Source of the DNA: Hypoxylon rubiginosum
Taxonomy: Eukaryota; Ascomycota; Sordariomycetes; Xylariales; Hypoxylaceae
Direction of reading: 5' to 3'
Length of the DNA stretch: 64,000 nt
Assembly: GCA_902806565.1 (NCBI GenBank)
Contig: CADCXA010000041.1
Span: forward strand, 372,001-436,000
Each line of letters starts with the position of its first letter. Within the stretch, counting starts at the first letter, position 1. Under the pieces are notes generated by a model. The model did not search any database. It was not told where the DNA came from and was given only the letters and a program-made list of their open reading frames with translations. Positions 10,519 through 23,758 of the stretch are shown here, piece after piece. The translations under genes were made by a program, and so were the position numbers.

Positions 10519-10519
10519 G
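10464..10519. repeat. (TAAA)n microsatellite, about 14 copies
   Basis: Reverse-strand counterpart of the (TTTA)n tracts at 7,805-7,822 and 34,770-35,145, at the same position inside the short LTR-type element. Confidence 0.8.
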
Positions 10520-10623
10520 TAATTAAATTTATAATTACTAAGTTTAAATAAGCTTTAAAAATTTTCTTTTTAAAATATATATACTAATAGTTTTTTTATA
10601 GCTTTTTTTTTTATATTTAATAT

Positions 10624-10902
10624 TATAATAAAATACGGCGATTAGTGTTTTATAAAAAGTTATATAATTATTTTATAGCTAGATTTTTTTTATTTTTCTT
10701 TTTTAAAAAAACTTATAAAGCCTTTTATATAATTAAATAACCATATATTATAAAAATATATTTTTTTTTTATAAAATATTTTAAATATATTAATTAAGAT
10801 GTTTTTTAAGTTATTTTTTAAGTTAAATATAATTTAAAATAAATAATAATATAATTGTTATTTAAACTAAGAATTATTAATATAAAAGTAAAGTTTTATT
10901 AT
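10624..10902 (+). repeat. left LTR (about 279 bp) of the dead 12-kb element
   Basis: It starts TATAATAAAATACGG and matches 22,480-22,757 end to end, with C/T and G/A differences dominating. Confidence 0.68.
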
Positions 10903-13900
10903 AATTAGTAATTATTATAAAATTTAAACTTATAATTTTAATTTTAAAAAGATTATATTAATTTTAACTTAATTAATAAAAAATCTTAAAAATTTTATTT
11001 TATGTTTTATTAAAAGATTGTTATTAATTTTAAAAAGTTTTATTATAAGTTAAAACCTATATATTTAATAAAGTTTAATATTTTAAAAAGAGCTTTAAGT
11101 TTAAAATTTTAATATAAATTAAATTATTTTATATTAATTATTATAAATTTATATTAATTAAATTATTAAATTAATATATAAATTGTTTTAATATTATAAA
11201 ATAATTAAAATCTATAAAATTTATTAAATATAAGAAATTTAATTAAATGTTATTTTATATGAAATTATAATTAAGAATTTTAAGTTAAGGTATTTATTTT
11301 AATTACCGAAATATTATAACTAAGAATTTAAAAATTAAAAATCTAAAAATTAAAATTATAAAATTTAGTAATAAAATTTAATAATAAGATTTAATAATAA
11401 AATTTAGTAATAAAACCTAGTAATAAAATTTAATAATAAAATTTAATAATAAAATTTAATAATAAAATCTAGTAATAAAATTTAGTAATAAAATCTAATA
11501 ATAAAATTTAGTAATAAAATTTAATAATAAAATTTAAAACTTAAAAATTTAGTAAATTAAAATTTAAATATTTAGTAATAAAATTAAGATATTAAAATCT
11601 TTAAAAACCTAGGTTTATATTTAAAATAATCACTTAAATAATTACATGTTATAAAATATAAAATTAAAAGATTTTAATTAATATTATAAATATTAACGTG
11701 AAAATATATATTAATATATTTTAAAAAAAAAAACTTATTTAAAATATTAAGAATTTTAATTTTATAAATTAGATTATTTTTAGTTTAATTAAATATTAAG
11801 TAAAATTAATAAAAAAATCTTATATTTTAAAAAAATAGATTTTTTAAGGGTATTTATAAAGTTTATTTTATTAGTTTAATTTATTATTTTAATGGTAAGA
11901 TTTTTATTTAAATTAATGGTAATATTTTTATAAAAAATGTAATTATTTATTAATAATTTAATTAATAATTTAGTTAATGTTTTAAAAAATATAGATTTTA
12001 AAAATAATATATTATATTTTTAAAAAAGTTTATTAAAAAGTGTAAAAATTTAAATTAGAAAAAGTTACTTAAGAAATTTTATATATGTTTTTAAAATAAG
12101 ATTTTTTATTTAATAGTTTTTTTTTATAATTAATAAATTACTTATTATTTATTTTTTTATTTGTTTTTTTTAAAAAAAGTTTTCCTAGGTATTTATTAAA
12201 TATTTTAAAATTAAATATAAGCTTTATTAATTTTATTATTATTAGTATAAAAAGTTAAAACCTTAAAAACATTTCTAAGGAATTAATTAAAGTTAGTTAT
12301 AATATTAATTTTATTTAAAAATAATTTTTACTTAATATTTTTTTTTTATTATATTTTAAAGTAGTTTTATTTTAATAATTATATTAATTCTTAGTTTTAT
12401 TATTTTAAATAATATAAATTTAATTGTAATTATTAATATAATTATTAATAATTTAGAAATTATAAATTAAAAAAAAAGTTATATAAAAATATATTTATAT
12501 TTGTTTTTTTTTATTATAAATTTAAAGTAATAAAAAAATATTTAATTTAATAGGTTTTATATATTTTAATGGTTATTTAGTTTTAATTAATATTTTATTT
12601 AATTTAAATATATTAATTAATTTAAGATTTTTAAAGTTTTTAAGTTTATGTTTTTTTTAAAGATTAAGCGTAAAATTAAAACTTTAATTTTTAAATATAT
12701 TATTTAAAAAAAGGTAAAAAATAAGTTTAAAAAAGTTTTTAATATTATTAACTTAAAATAATGTTTAATAATCTAGGATTAAATCGATATTTTAAAAAAA
12801 AAAGTAAAAGATATAAATTTTTTTAAAATAATTAATAGCTTGATTTTTAATTATAAAATTATTATATTTAAAATTAAATTATAAAATAAGTTAATTAATA
12901 ATAATATTTATTTTTATATGTTATAAAAGTTTTTATTTTTAACTATTAAAAAGTAACTAGTTATTTATATTAAAAAAAGTTTTAATAATTTAAAAATTAT
13001 AAATTTTAAAAATTTTAAAAAAATAATAACTAAATAAATAAACTTTTACTTATAAATCTTTAATATAAATAAAAATAAGATTATTATTAACTATGTTAAA
13101 TATAATTTAAATAATAAAAATAATAATAATATTATTAATTAAAAAACTCGGAAAATTAAAATTAATATTTAAATCTTATTAAAATTTATTATAAAAAAAA
13201 GTTTATTTTTATTACTTTTAATTAATAAGATTAATAAATTTATTAAGTAGTTTTTTAAAATAAAGATTTAAAATGTTAATTTAAAAAAAAAATTTAAAAA
13301 TATAAAAAATAAGTTTTATAATTTTAATTTTTATTTTAATAATTAAAGTTTATATTAAGTTAAAATTATTATATTAATTAATATATTAAATATAAAAGGT
13401 TTTTTTTTTAATTTATAAATTAATTAAATTAAATTATTAATTAATTAAGTTTTATTAAATTATTAATAAATGTTTAATTTAAGATATATAAATTTAAAGT
13501 TAAATTATAACTTTTAAAATTATTATTTTTATAAAAATACCTTTTATTTTATAACAGGTTATAAAATAATTAAATATTTAAATAATAATAGTATTTTATA
13601 TTATAATTATATAAATAAAAGCTATATTTTAAAAGAAATAATAAAAAATATAAAAAATATAAATATTTTAATTTTTAGATATATTATTACTAAAATACGC
13701 CGCTAAGAAATTCTTATTAAAAAATATAACCTAGGTAATAATTTAGTTATTTATTATATAAAATATTATTAAATATAAATTAAAATCTTCTATAAAATAT
13801 AAATAAATAAAAAAAAAGAAAAGTTATAAAAACCTTATTTATAAAAAAAATTAAATTAAATTAATATTTTTTATTTAAATGTTAATTTTACTTTAAATTT

Positions 13901-16900
13901 AAATAGTGATTTAATTTTTAATAATCTAAATATATATATTTATTATTATAAAAAATAAATATAAAAGGATTTTAATTAAATTAAAATATATATATAATTT
14001 TTTAAATAAAAAATCTTAGTTAAATTTTTAGTATTAAATAAAAAATAAGTTTTAAAAAAAACCTTATTAATATTAACACTAAAAATAAAAATAATAATAT
14101 TAAAAAAGTTTTATAAAAGTTTTTAAAAGTTATTAATTTTATTAAAAGTTTAAAATCTATTAAAATTAATGTTTTTTTTAATTATAAAGTTTAAAAATTC
14201 TAGTTTAAAAAAATTATAATTAACTTAAATAAGTAATTTTTAATTACTTAGAAAAAAATAACTTAAATAATATCAGGATTTATAAACTTATTTAAAAACG
14301 TATTAAATAAACTATAAATTTATTTTATTTTTATATATATTATTAAGTTTACTATTAAAAAGTATAAAAAAAACCTTGTTAATATAAATAAAATAAATTT
14401 AAAACTTAAAATTTAAAAGAACCTTATTTAAATTAACCTAATTAATAAAAAAAAGTTTTTATTATTATTTTTTTATATAGGTTTTTTTTATATATAAAAG
14501 AATTTTATTTATTATAATTTAATTATATATATTTAATTTTTACATTAACCTTTAATTAAAATAAAATTATATAAAAATAAGAATAAAATAGTTATAATAA
14601 TTAATATAAAAATATAGTTTAATTTAATTATTAAATTTTATATAATAAAATTTAAACTTTTAATATTTAAAACTTATTTAATATAATTAAAATTTAGATT
14701 TTATATTTTTATAAAAGTTATAAAAGTTATAAAAAATCTTATTTAAATTAAAAGCCAGTTTTTATAATATTTAATTTATATTATAAAAGATATTTTTATA
14801 TTACTTAAATTATTATTAAAATTAATTTTAATTTTTTTATAAAAATAAACTTTTATTATAAAGATTTTAAAATAATAAATAATTTAATTTTGAAAAAAAT
14901 ATTAATAAAAATATTATTAATATTTAATTAATTAAATAAAAGATAAATAAAAAAATTAATATAATTAAAACTTATTTTAAAAAATTATTAGTTACTAATA
15001 ACTAAGGTTATATTAATAGTTATAAAAAATTTATAATAAAAAAAATAAGTAATAATAAAAAAAAAACGTTTTATTTTATAAAATAAATTTATAAATATTA
15101 TTAATATTAATTAATAAGGTGGATTTTTTTAATTTTTTTAATAATTCTTATAATAATATATAAATTAGTTTAATAAATATTTTTAAATATAGTTTTAATA
15201 AAAATAAGATAATTTTTTATATATTAATAAATAATAATTTCCTTAAAATTATAAAAACTACTATTTAAAAAGTTATTAAAAAAACGAAAAAAAAAAAGAA
15301 TTAAAATTAATATAAAATAAAAGTTAATTTTAACTTAATTTTTATTAATATTATATATAAGTTTAAAACCTTGAAAATTAATTTTATTAATAATATTTTT
15401 ATTAATAAATTTATATTACTAGGATTATTTAATTAAAAAAAGAAGTTTTTTTAATTAATATAAAATTAAGTTAAAAATCTTTTAACGTTTTATAAAAAAA
15501 AGTTTTATAAGAATATTTATTTTAGATTTATAACTTAATTTTACAATAAATACTTAAAATTTAATAAACTTAAAATAATTAAAAAAAAGTTAAAGATTTT
15601 TAAGATAATTAATATTAAAAAAAATATTTTTATTAAAGTATTTTATAAAAAAAAAATAACTTTAACCTAGGATTTTAATAAAATTAATTATATAAAAAAA
15701 ATATAATATTTAATTATATAATTAAAATTATTTTATATTTTATATAATAAATTAAAAGTATTTTAATCTTTGTTTTTTTTAAAAATAAAGTTATTTAAGT
15801 TTTAAAAAAACGTTTAAAAAATAATATTTTATAAAAAAACCATAGCTTATATTAAAATGTTTAATTTATTGTTAAAAAAAAAAAAGTTTTTTTAAATTAA
15901 TTAACTTTTATATTAAACTTAATAAAAAGATAATCTAGGATGTTTTTTTATTAAAAAGTTATAAAAAGTTTTTTATAAAATTTATAATATATTAAATTTT
16001 ATTTATAATAAATTGGTTTTTAAAATATAATTAAGTGAAATTAAGTTTTTTTAATAAGTAATTAATAGCTTTTATAATATTAATTAAATTAATAAAAATA
16101 ATAATATTATTATAAAAAGTAATAAACTTAATTACTTATTTTTTAAAAGTAATTATTTAAATGTTTTATAATTTTATATTAAATAAATATAAGTTTTTTT
16201 TAATAATATAAAAATTAAAAAATTAATTATTTAATATAAAAATTAAAAAGTTTATTTTAAAATATAGCGTTTTATTTTTAAATATATAAAAAATATTAAT
16301 GTTATTTTATTGAATTTTAAACTTGTTAACGTAATAATAAACAAAGAAAAATTAAAATTTTATTATTTAATAACAGAAATTATAAGATATATTTATAGTA
16401 TTTATAAAAAAAAGTTAACCTTGTTAAAAACCTTTAAAATATAAAAATAAGGTTTTTATAAAAATATAAAAAATATTAAGTTTTTTATTAATATTATTAT
16501 TTATTTTAAACTTTAAGTTAAACTATATATTTTAATTATTATGTTTTTAATAAAACTACTTTAAAAAAACGCCTTATAAAAATAAATAAAAAATTAAAAA
16601 TAAGTTATATAAATATTAAAAAATACATTAAACAACATTTTATACCTTATTAATTTTAATTATATTTATAAAAAACTAATTATTTTATAAATAAATATCT
16701 TAAAAAATAATTAAGGTTATATATTAAAATAGTTTAATAATTAAAATATTTTTTATTTTTTAAAATATAAGTTAAATATATAACGTAAAATAAAAAAGAA
16801 TTATAATACTTTAAAATTTAAAATTTTAACTGTTATAAAATCTTTTTATTAGTTATAAATTTATTTTTATAGTATTTATTTTTTATTATAAATAAATATA

Positions 16901-19900
16901 AAAACATTAATTATTTAATTAAATAATAAATTTATAAGTTTATTAAAAACAAAGTTAATTTAATAAATTATTTATATTAAATTATTTAATTTTAAAATTA
17001 AGTATATACTTAATAAATCCAATATAATAACTGATTTTCTATTTTATAAAAAAAAAAACCTTTTAAATAAAAAGGATAATTAATAAAAAAGTAATATTAA
17101 TAAATATATTAATAACTAAATTTATTTTATTTAAATTACCTTAATTTTTTTAACTTTTTTTAATATTAAATATCTTTTATTATAATTACCAAAAAATTAA
17201 AATGATAAATTTTAAAAAATTATAAAATATTTAAACATTTTTATTTACCCTTTTTATTTAAAAAATAAAAAAATAATAAAAAAATAATATATTAAAATAA
17301 GATTTTAAACTAAAATATTTTAATATATAATAACCAAAAATATTCTATAAAAAAAATTTAAAAAAAAGTTCCACTAGTAATAAATTATCGATTTATTTTT
17401 ATAAAAAAATTTAATTATTTAAAAAAATTACGTTAAATATAATTATAAAATATATAACTTTATAATTAATAAAATAAAAAATATATATTATTAAAAAAAA
17501 AAAAATTTAAATATAACCTAAGTTATTTTTATATATTTTAACTGTTAAAAATTTTAAATTATTAGGTTTTATAAGTTAAACTTATATAATAAACTAAATA
17601 ACTTTTTTATTATATAAATTATTAATATATAATATATACCTTATAATTAAAGAAAAAAAGTTATTATAAAAATAAAAAAAAAAGTTAATAATTAACTTAA
17701 AATAAAAATTATTTTTAATATTAAAATAAAAATTATAGTTAATTTTATTTAAAAAAAAATTATTTTTAATTATAAAACCCTTTTATTAATAAAATATAAT
17801 AAAAGCCTAAAGTTTAAAAAAGTTTTTAAAAACATTTATTTAAAAAAAAAATAAAAAAAAAAATAGGTTTTTTTTATTATTTTAAAGTATAAAACCAAGT
17901 AGAAATTAATTATAAAGAAATTATTAAAAAACTTTTTTAAATTTTAAATAAAAATAATAAAAGTTAAATATTATATTTATTTAAAATTATTTAAACTAAT
18001 TAAATATTAATTAAACTTAATAAAGTTTTTTTATATAAAGTTATATATAAATAAAAAATTATAATACTTATTAAAATTATAATTTTTATATAATAAATAT
18101 TTAAATAAAATAAGGTAAAAAATTATAAAAAGCTTTTAATAATTTAAATAAGATTTTTATAAAAAAAAAAAAGATTTTTAAAAACTAATTACTATTTTTA
18201 TAAAAAAAAAAAAAAAAGGTAATTAAGTAAAAAAATAAAAAATATATAAGATAAATTAAAAATATAATATTATAAAAAAAAAATTTTATATTTTTATTTA
18301 ATACTTTTTATTATATTAATATTTTAAATAAAAATAAGTTTTATTATAATTAATTAAAATCTTATTTAATTAATTAAGTTTATAAAAAAAATAAATATAA
18401 TATTTATAAATTAAATAATATTATTTTAAAAATTATATTTTTAAGAAATTAACTTAAACTTTTTATAAAAAACAAATAAAAATACTAAGAATTTAATAAC
18501 TTTTTTAATAACTTTTAAACTATAAAATTAAATGGTGAATAATTTAATTAAAATAAAAATAATATTTTTTACGATAAAAAAAAATATTAAAACATTTAAC
18601 TACCTTATAAATTAAAAAATAACAAACCTAATTATTAAAAATAATAATATAAAAACTTATTAAAATAATTTATATTAAAATAAACATATTTTAATTAATA
18701 ATTAAATAAAATAGTAAATTATTAAAATTATTTTAAAAAATAAAATTATTTTTAAAAATAAAACTTTTTAATTATAATAAATTAAAATCCACTTTTTTAA
18801 AAAAATAAAAAAAAGATATGTTATTATATTAAACTTTAAAACGTTTATTAGCCTTAAATTATACTAATTAATATAAAAATAAAATAATTATTAATTTAAA
18901 AAAATAAAAAAAAATAATTATATTTATATTTAATATTATAATTAAAAATTTATAAATATATAATATATAGTTAATATATAATTAAAAAAATTTATTTAAA
19001 ATATTTTATTTATTTCTTTTTTTATAAATTTTAAATTTTTATTATTTAAAGTTAATTTATTTATTTAATTTTTACTTTATTTTTTATTTATTTTAAAATT
19101 AAATTAATTTTATTAATAAAATAAAAAAATATAATATTTAATATAAAAGTTTTATCTTTTATTTTACTTAACTTAAAATCTTAATATTAGATTATTAAAA
19201 TTAAATTAATAAATTTTTTAATATAAGATTTTTAATTAAAAAAAGATTTTAATACTTTTAAATTTAAAGATTTTTAAATTAATAGTTTTAAAATTTATAT
19301 TTCTTATTAAACATTAAAATAATATAAATATTATAAAATCTTTTTATAATATTAAAAATAAATTTATAGTTAAAAAAAGGTTATATTTTAATATAATTAA
19401 TAAAATTAAATACTTTTATATAATATTAATAATATTAATAAATTACTTTATTTAAAAAATTATATATTTAAATAAAAAAATTAAAAATATAATGATTATT
19501 TTATATAAGTTTATTAAAATAATTGTTTAAAAAATCTATATATTTAATATTAATAAATAAAAATAGTGATTATTTTAAAAGTAACTATTTAAAAAAAAAA
19601 TAATAATTCTATAAAAAATTAACCATTTATTAAAAACTCTTATTAAATATCTTCTAAAAAATATATTAATTAATAATAAAATGATTAAATATATAAAAAT
19701 TTATATTATAAATTATTTAGTAAATTATATTAACTAAGTTTATTTATAAAATTATTAAACCTTATTAATTTATAAATGTTTATTATTAATATAAAATCTA
19801 GAAGTTAAAAATAAAGATTTTAATTAAAAGTTTATTAAATTATTTACTAAAAATAATAAAAATAATAAAATTAAAGGTTTTATTATTATATAAAATTTTA

Positions 19901-22479
19901 AAAAATTATAAGAATTAATAATTTAAAAAAATATAAATTATAATAGTTTTTTTAGCTTAAAATTTATTTTAATTAATAAAAATTATAATATAAATTTAAA
20001 ATTAGTTTTTATATTTAAAATAACTTAATTAAAAATAATAAGTTATTTATTTATTTATAATTACTTATATAATAAAAATAACAGTTAATTAAAAGTAAAT
20101 ATAATATTAAAAGTTTAACTTATTTATTAAATGTTAATTTAAATATTAAAGTTTTAAAAAAATTAATTATAATATATTTTATTTATAATAAAATATAATT
20201 TTTTAGATAATTTTAATAAAAACTTTATATTAAACTGGTTTTAAAAAAATAAATTAAAGTTATAGTTATAAAAAATAAATAACATATTTATAAAAATATT
20301 TTAAACTTAAAAATAAGTTTTAATATTTATATTAAACTTTCTTTAAAATATATATTTAAATATAAAAATAATATCACTAAAATTAAAAAATAATAATAAA
20401 AATAACATGTTAAATTTAAAATTTTTATAACATTTTTAAATATACTACGTAATAATAAGTTTTATAACGTTATTATTACTATTAAATATTTTAAATTCTT
20501 TTAAATAAATAAAAGTAAATATAATTATTATAACTTAAATATTTTTTACCATTTTAAAAAAGAATTTAAAATAATTTAAAAAAGTTAAAAAATTTAAAAA
20601 AAAAAAGAATTTAAAAAATAAAAATTATTATAAAATTTTTAGTTTTTTATTACTTTAAAAAAAATAAATACCACTAATTAAAAACTAGTTTATATGTTAT
20701 ATTAATATTTTATTAGTTTATAATTAAAATTAATAAAAACTTATTTATATAATAAATTATTTAATAAAATACTTATATAAAACTATATAAATATAAAAAA
20801 TATTTAATACCTTTTTTTTATTTTAATTAATATAATTCATTTTATATTTTTTATTCTTTTTTTTTAAAAAATTTAAAATTATAATACTTTATAACTATAA
20901 TAACAATATATAGAAAAATAAAAATAATATTTATTAATATTATAAATTTTTTAAAAAATATTTATTATATTAATAATATTACTAATTAATAAAAATATTA
21001 ATTAAAGTTTTTAAAATTTATAATAACAGTATTTTTTCTTTTTATTTAATTAAAATTAAACCTATATATTATAATTATATTATAAAACACCTTATTTTTA
21101 TTAAAAATAAACCTTAAACTTTAATATAAAAAATTTATATTTATAATTATAAGTTTCTTAGTTTTATATAAAAACAAAAAATATAATAAATTATTAAAAA
21201 TTAAAAGATTTTAATTATTTATTATAAAAAATATACCATTTATTAAATTAATTTATAAAATTAAAACATTATAAACTTTAAAAAACTATAAAATAAATGA
21301 TTTTAATAACATTATATTTACTTTAATTAAATAATATAACTTATAATTTATTTTTTTAATAACCTATTATAATTTTACAGTATTAAATAAAAACCTTAAT
21401 AATTATATAGTTTTTTATTTTTATATAATACTAATTAATATAATAAAAAAATAAATATATACTTTTAATATTTTTATAAATAAAATAAACTTTTTTTTTA
21501 TTAAAATATATAATAATAATAAATAAAAAATAATAATTAAAAACCTTAAAAACTTACGTTAAATTTAAATTATCTTTTAAAATAATAATTAAATATATAT
21601 TTTTTATCTATTATTTAAAAAATTAATTACTTTATTTTAATTATTAAAAAATAAAAATTTTAATTAAACCTTAATTTTAAATACTTTTATAAAAATAATA
21701 TTTAAATATACCGAAATTAAAATAATTATTAAAAAACTTTTATTTATTAAACGGCTTATAATATTAATTAAATTAATATATAATTTTATATTTAAAATAA
21801 ATTTAATAAAATTATAATTTATAATAATTAATATAATTAAAAATATTAAAAATAACTTTTTAAATAACAACTTATTTAATCCTTTAAATAACTTTCTAAA
21901 CTTTAAATTTATAAAAAAAATAAAAAATAAAACTAAAAATAATTTAAAAAAAAATGTTATTATTATAATTACTTTTAATAAAATTACATAAGAAATTAAA
22001 ACCTAATATTTTCTTAAAAATAAAATTAACTTTAAAAAATAATATAAATATTTATTAAATCTTAATTATAATTTAATCCTTTAAATAAATTTAGTTTAAA
22101 AAGTTAAATATAAATAAAAACTATTTATATTAATTAGTAAATAAATAATTAATATATAAAAGATTATAATAAATAAATTATAATTTATTAATCCTTATAA
22201 TTAAATAAACTAAAACTAATATATTATTTTAATCGATATAATTAATAAATCGCTTAAAACTAAAAAACCGTTTATAAAAAAAGTACGTTTTACGTTAATT
22301 AAAAAACAAGGAAAAACCGGTAATTTTATAAAGTTAAATAATAAAAATAAACTTATAATATAATTTATAAAAAAAGTTTTAAAATAAATTAATCAGTTTA
22401 ATATAAAAAAAAATAAATAAAAGGTTTTTTTTTATAAATTTAAATTAAAATAAAACCTTATTTAAATTTAAAAGAAGGT
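10903..22479. other. internal region of the dead 12-kb LTR element
   Basis: No reading frame survives. The longest frame, 68 codons at 21,664-21,870 on the minus strand, is a chance Ile/Asn/Leu/Lys-rich frame. Apart from the 13-bp array at 11,361 I recognise nothing. Confidence 0.6.
11361..11537. repeat. 13-bp minisatellite, about 13-14 copies
   Basis: The unit TAATAAAATTTAG recurs without interruption about thirteen times. Variation is mostly A/G at the last base and C/T inside, which fits a once uniform array later hit by RIP. Confidence 0.8.
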
Positions 22480-22757
22480 TATAATAAAATATAATAATTA
22501 ATATTTTATAAAAAATTATATAATTACTTTATAATTAAATTTCTTTTATTTTTTTTTTTAAAAAGAACTTATAAAGTTTTTTATATAACTAGATAATTAT
22601 ATATTATAAAAATATATATTTTTTTATAAAATATTTTAAATATATTAATTAAAATGTTTTTTAAGTTATTTTTTAAGTTAAATATAATCTAAAATAAATA
22701 ATAATATAACTGTTATTTAAACTAAAAATCATTAATATAAAAACAAAGCTTTATTAT
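22480..22757 (+). repeat. right LTR (about 278 bp) of the dead 12-kb element
   Basis: Direct-repeat partner of 10,624-10,902, preceded by the purine-rich tract. Confidence 0.68.
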
Positions 22758-23758
22758 AATATTTATATCTTTTTATATATAACCAGCGTTTTAATTAATT
22801 TAATATTATTTTAAATTTTTTTTTTAAAACCTTAATATTTAAAACTTAATTTAAATTTAAACTTAAATTTAAATTTAAATTTATAAACTTAAACTTAAAT
22901 TTAAACTTAAATTTAAATTTAAATTTATAAATTTAAACTTAAAAAAATAATTATATAAAACCTTTTAAACTTTAAAATTATTTTTTTATATTTAATTTTT
23001 ACTTAGTATTTTAAATATTTAATATTTTTATAATTAATATTTTAATAACTAAGATCTTATATAATTAAAACTAAGATTTTATAAGTTTTAATTAATTAAT
23101 ATTTTATAATTAATATTTTATAATTAATATTTTATTTAATATTTTACTTGGTATTTTATAAGTTTTAATTAATTAATATTTAATAATTAATATTTTATAT
23201 AACTAGTAAATATTATTTATAATTAATAATATTATATATAAATTAATTAATATCATATTAATTTAACTAGTAAATAATTTTACTTATTAATACTTAAAGA
23301 TTTTTTAACGTATAAATATTTTAATATAATAAAAAAAAAAAATCAATAAAAAAAAATAAAAAACTTTAAAACTTTTATATTTAAAAGCTTATAATATTTA
23401 TTTTAATTAATATAATATTAAACTATTATATTAATTAAGATAAATAAAAATAACTTTTTTAAAATTATAGTTATATAATTTAAATCCAGGTTAAATGTTA
23501 ATTATAATAAAATATAACTTTAATATCTTATAATTAAAAGCTATTATAAATAATAATAAATATAAAAAATATATTAAAAATATATTAATTAATGTAAATA
23601 TTTAATTAATATTAAAATACTATATATAATAAAAATAATATTTAAAAAAAAAACTATTTTTATATAATATTTAAATAAGTTATATAATAAATTTAAACTA
23701 TATATAACCCGAGATATTATATAACATTTTAATATTTTAACATTTTAATCTTATTATA

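Larger units (their letters stand above)
10624..22757 (+). mobile_element. RIP-dead LTR retrotransposon of about 12.1 kb
   Basis: Direct repeats at 10,624-10,902 and 22,480-22,757 (279 and 278 bp, mostly transition differences) bound this segment. A purine-rich tract (AAAAGAAGG, about 22,470-22,478) directly precedes the right repeat, as expected of a polypurine tract, so the element reads on the plus strand. Its outer flanks are the two halves of an older repeat, and AATAT occurs at both ends (10,619-10,623 and 22,758-22,762) as a possible 5-bp target duplication. Coding sequence is erased beyond recognition, so Copia and Gypsy cannot be told apart. The length is generous for 279-bp LTRs and may hide a further nested insertion. 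Confidence 0.68.
10162..23758 (-). mobile_element. dead short LTR-type element, reverse copy (split by a larger LTR element)
   Basis: 10,162-10,416 and 23,503-23,758 are reverse complements of the 255-bp terminal repeat. Between them lie 10,417-10,623 and 22,758-23,502, together about 950 bp, matching the reversed internal region of the forward copies, including the (TAAA)n tract at 10,464-10,519 and the TTTAAG-type hexamers near 22,830-22,930. The pieces are separated by the element at 10,624-22,757, which therefore inserted later. Confidence 0.68.

Noticed and set aside
21664..21870. 68-codon minus-strand frame in the AT block
   Set aside because: Ile/Asn/Leu/Lys composition expected by chance from AT-only DNA.
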